Shown one piece after another: positions 5,544 through 7,527 of a stretch of 7,527 bases of DNA. This DNA is from a bacterium (GTDB lineage: Bacteria; Actinomycetota; Acidimicrobiia; Acidimicrobiales; Bin134). The notes under the pieces were generated by a model. The model was not told the DNA's origin, did not search any database, and saw only the letters and a program-made list of their open reading frames with translations. Position 1 is the stretch's first letter. Each line of letters starts with the position of its first letter. A program made the translations under genes and the position numbers. The stretch covers positions 1 to 7,527 of the forward strand of contig JAPPKI010000046.1 of NCBI GenBank assembly GCA_028820035.1. Direction: 5' to 3'.

Positions 5544-6542
5544 CTACTCCGGATCTCTGACCTTCAGCAGCTGCTTACCCTGGTTGGCCCCGGAGAACAA
5601 CCGCAAGAACGTAGTCGGGATGTTGTCGAACCCCTCTTGTACGTCGGTCTGGAAGGCGATCTCCCCGGCGGCCACCCATTGCCCGAGATCTTCGACGGCC
5701 GCGGGCACCCGGTCCATGTGGTCGAACATGACAAAGCCTTGGATGGTGAGGCGCTTTTCGATGATCTGGAACATGTTGGAGGGTCCCGACCGGCGCATGC
5801 CCTGGTTGTAGGTGGAGATGGCGCCGCAACTGGCTATGCGTCCCCCTTGGGCCATGTGGTTCATGACCGTCTCCAGCATGTCACCGCCCACATTGTCGAA
5901 GTACACGTCCACGCCATCGGGGCAGAGCTCGGCCAGACGGTCACCCACATCCTCGTTCTTGTAGTCGATGGCCGCGTCCAGGCGGGCCTCCTCTAGGAGC
6001 CACCGGCACTTGTCTGCCCCGCCGGCGATGCCCACCGACCGGCAGCCCTTGATGCGGGCGATTTGGGCGGCCACCGACCCGGTGGCCCCGGCCGCCCCCG
6101 ATGTCAACACGGTCTCGCCCGATTGGGTGCGGCCGATGTCGAGCAGGCCGATATAGGCGGTCAGCCCGGTTCCCCCCAGTGGACCCAGCATCACCGGGAT
6201 GGGCGTGCCGGGAGGCACCACTCTGGTCTGCTCACCCACCACCTCGTAGTCCTGCCAGCTCATCATGCCGCTGACCAGGTCGCCCTCTTTCAGTGCTGGG
6301 GTGTTGGAGGCAACCACCTGAGAAACGCCAGGCGCCAGCATGGGCGTGCCCAACGGCACAGGTGGCATGTAGGTGATGAAGTCCTCCAACCACGTGCGCA
6401 TGGCCGGCTCGAAGCTGAGATAGCACAGCCGGGCCAGTGCCTGACCGTCGCCCGGTTCGGGGATATCGGTTTCCCGGTACTCGAAGTTGTCCACGCCCAC
6501 CGGCCCGTCGGGCCTAGTGGCGTAGATCCACTGGCGGTTCAT
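5544..6542 (-). CDS. Zinc-independent MDR-family NADP-dependent oxidoreductase (CurA / leukotriene B4 dehydrogenase-like)
   Basis: The product is 332 residues from ATG 6542. This medium-chain reductase group reduces the C=C bond next to a carbonyl (enones, enals, 15-oxoprostaglandins, curcumin) using NADPH. The N-terminal catalytic domain has FEYRETDIPEP (20-30), SFEPAMRTW (43-51) and a GVSQVVASN strand (72-80), without zinc-ligand cysteines. The Rossmann dinucleotide site is TSGAAGATGSVAAQIAR (147-163), with Lys178 in GGADKCRWL. GxTAY (126-130), VYFDNVGGDML (213-223) and CGAISTYN (239-246) are hallmarks of the prostaglandin reductase/CurA branch. The C-terminus ends FLRLFSGANQGKQLLKV, as in the family. 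Between a thioesterase and a crotonase it may act on an unsaturated acyl intermediate; that is inference. It begins 35 nt after the thioesterase stop, with no clear ribosome site. Confidence 0.92.
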   Translation of the reverse strand: MNRQWIYATRPDGPVGVDNFEYRETDIPEPGDGQALARLCYLSFEPAMRTWLEDFITYMPPVPLGTPMLAPGVSQVVASNTPALKEGDLVSGMMSWQDYEVVGEQTRVVPPGTPIPVMLGPLGGTGLTAYIGLLDIGRTQSGETVLTSGAAGATGSVAAQIARIKGCRSVGIAGGADKCRWLLEEARLDAAIDYKNEDVGDRLAELCPDGVDVYFDNVGGDMLETVMNHMAQGGRIASCGAISTYNQGMRRSGPSNMFQIIEKRLTIQGFVMFDHMDRVPAAVEDLGQWVAAGEIAFQTDVQEGFDNIPTTFLRLFSGANQGKQLLKVRDPE

Positions 6543-6577
6543 TCCGCCAACCTACTCCGGCAGATGGACGCGGCCCC

Positions 6578-7387
6578 TCAGCGAGCCGGGCGGACTCGCA
6601 TCATCATCGTGGCCATCAAGCGGTCGCCCTTGCCCAGATCCCTGATCTCGGCCACAACCCAGCCCGACGAAGGGTCGCCCATCCAGCGGCAGGTGCTGTA
6701 CACCGGTCCGATCTTTCCCCCCAGCAGATAGCGGATGTCCATGTCGGCCACCGCGTGGGGCGTGCCGAATTGATGCTCGGCAAGGGTCTCGGCTCCCACT
6801 TCGCCTACCAGGGTGACCATGGCGCCTTGCATGATGCCCGCGGGGTTGAGCAGCTGTGGGGTGAGCTCCACCTCCACATGGCCGACGGAGGCGTCCACCA
6901 CCTCGATGCCGGCCACTTCGGCCAGGGGCCGGTCAATGTCGGGAAGCCCCATAAGATCGGGCCGGGGAGGGTCGTGGATGGGCTTTGCCGGGTCGCCGGG
7001 ACGCTGGTGATGTCGCCCGAAGCCAATCTGGGCGTAGCCCACCTCGGTGCCGTCGGGGGTGCTAAAGCGGCACTCGCAGGTCAGCGTGCTGGCCCCGGCC
7101 CTCAGCACCTCGGCGTAAACGTCGATCTGGTCAGTCAGGGGGAGGTCTGCGGTGCGGAGCTGAAAATCAGTGGTGAAGTGCCAGCACTCGGGATCTTCCT
7201 TCTCGCCGATCATGCCGCCGGTTATGTCGGCGATCAGCATCAGCACCGAGGGCCTCACCTGCCCTCCGTGGCACTGCTCCTCGAACACCCGCAGCTTGCC
7301 GTAGCCGGGCTGGGCGACAGGGTCGCAGTAGATCCCTAGTTGGGCCAGAAGGGTGAACTTTGGAGGTGCTTGTGCGGGGACGGTCAT
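6578..7387 (-). CDS. Double-hotdog acyl-CoA thioesterase family protein
   Basis: The product is 269 residues from ATG 7387. A GGGG run lies only 2 nt before this ATG, so the ribosome site is doubtful, but no better start with similarity upstream of residue 10 is visible. Two hotdog domains appear in tandem. The first (about 15-125) includes GGQVRPSVLMLIADITGGMIG (41-61), WHFTTDFQLR (69-78) and a closing FSTPDGTEVGYAQIGFGR (108-125). The second (about 155-267) includes NPAGIMQGAM (181-190), the place of the PaaI-type NxxGxxHGG motif, with Gln187 where His is usual. It continues through ADMDIRYL (214-221) and RLMATMMMRVRP (256-267). Such proteins hydrolyse acyl-CoA thioesters; activity here is inferred from fold only. 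It lies 12 nt after the amidohydrolase stop and begins the run of acyl-CoA genes in the operon. Confidence 0.8.
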   Translation of the reverse strand: MTVPAQAPPKFTLLAQLGIYCDPVAQPGYGKLRVFEEQCHGGQVRPSVLMLIADITGGMIGEKEDPECWHFTTDFQLRTADLPLTDQIDVYAEVLRAGASTLTCECRFSTPDGTEVGYAQIGFGRHHQRPGDPAKPIHDPPRPDLMGLPDIDRPLAEVAGIEVVDASVGHVEVELTPQLLNPAGIMQGAMVTLVGEVGAETLAEHQFGTPHAVADMDIRYLLGGKIGPVYSTCRWMGDPSSGWVVAEIRDLGKGDRLMATMMMRVRPAR

Positions 7388-7399
7388 GGCCCCTTAGTT

Positions 7400-7527
7400 C
7401 TAGACGGTGGCACTCTCCAAAACCGTGTTCTTGAAGAAGTCGGGGCGGGCTTCGGAGAAGAAGCGGTGGGCGTTGCCGAAGGTGAAGGCTCGGAATTGGT
7501 CTTCGTTGAGCCAGCCGTGCTCTACCT
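7400..7527 (-). CDS. Amidohydrolase family protein, C-terminal end only
   Basis: Only the last 41 residues and the TAG stop (7402-7400) are in the window; the rest lies beyond the right edge. The visible tail, with LNEDQFRAFTFGNAHRFF and then RPDFFKNTVLE, matches what I recall of the C-terminus of Amidohydro_2 (PF04909) metal-dependent hydrolases and decarboxylases, where FTFGN..RF..xxNPDFFxGTVVE is common. The metal ligands and active site are outside the window, so hydrolase and decarboxylase roles cannot be told apart. It is 12 nt upstream of the thioesterase on the same strand, so almost certainly part of the same operon. Confidence 0.72.
   Translation of the reverse strand, partial: VEHGWLNEDQFRAFTFGNAHRFFSEARPDFFKNTVLESATV

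Overview
The window is GC-rich, densely coded bacterial DNA with many GTG starts. It carries two surface proteins of the kind anchored by class E sortases (an LADTG motif is visible), which points to a high-GC Gram-positive actinobacterium. The mixture of acyl-CoA genes, an amidohydrolase and a 2-oxoacid:ferredoxin oxidoreductase would suit an environmental lineage such as Acidimicrobiia, but that placement is inference from gene content only.

Left region (1-1247, minus strand): two tandem paralogous secreted proteins, each with its own promoter. The upstream copy (646-1158) is complete: signal peptide, a small beta-rich domain with two cysteines, and an LADTG cell-wall sorting signal. The downstream copy (1-463) is cut by the window edge inside an in-frame 15-bp tandem repeat encoding Asp-Asp-Asp-Met-Gly. 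The two genes share more than protein similarity. Their promoters have matching -35 and -10 boxes 17 bp apart, and a 15-bp leader element and the AAGGAG ribosome site sit at nearly identical distances. The duplication therefore included the control region. A hairpin terminator separates the two units.

Middle (1299-2039, plus strand): one divergently transcribed tyrosine/serine phosphatase-like gene with a CX5R P-loop. Its 3' end overlaps the last gene of the opposing operon by 15 bp.

Right region (2025-7527, minus strand): one tightly packed operon of at least eight genes, read right to left. The order is amidohydrolase (3' end only), double-hotdog thioesterase, zinc-independent MDR oxidoreductase, enoyl-CoA hydratase/isomerase, then the gamma, delta (ferredoxin), alpha and beta subunits of a 2-oxoacid:ferredoxin oxidoreductase most like the VorB type. 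Three successive junctions are 4-base GTGA stop/start overlaps, so enoyl-CoA hydratase, gamma, ferredoxin and alpha are probably translationally coupled. The gene set suggests a catabolic route through CoA thioesters: enoyl hydration, enoyl/enone reduction, oxidative decarboxylation of a 2-oxoacid to acyl-CoA with electrons to ferredoxin, and thioester hydrolysis. The substrate cannot be read from the sequence. No RNA genes, insertion sequences or CRISPR arrays were seen, and no non-coding stretch exceeds 300 bases.
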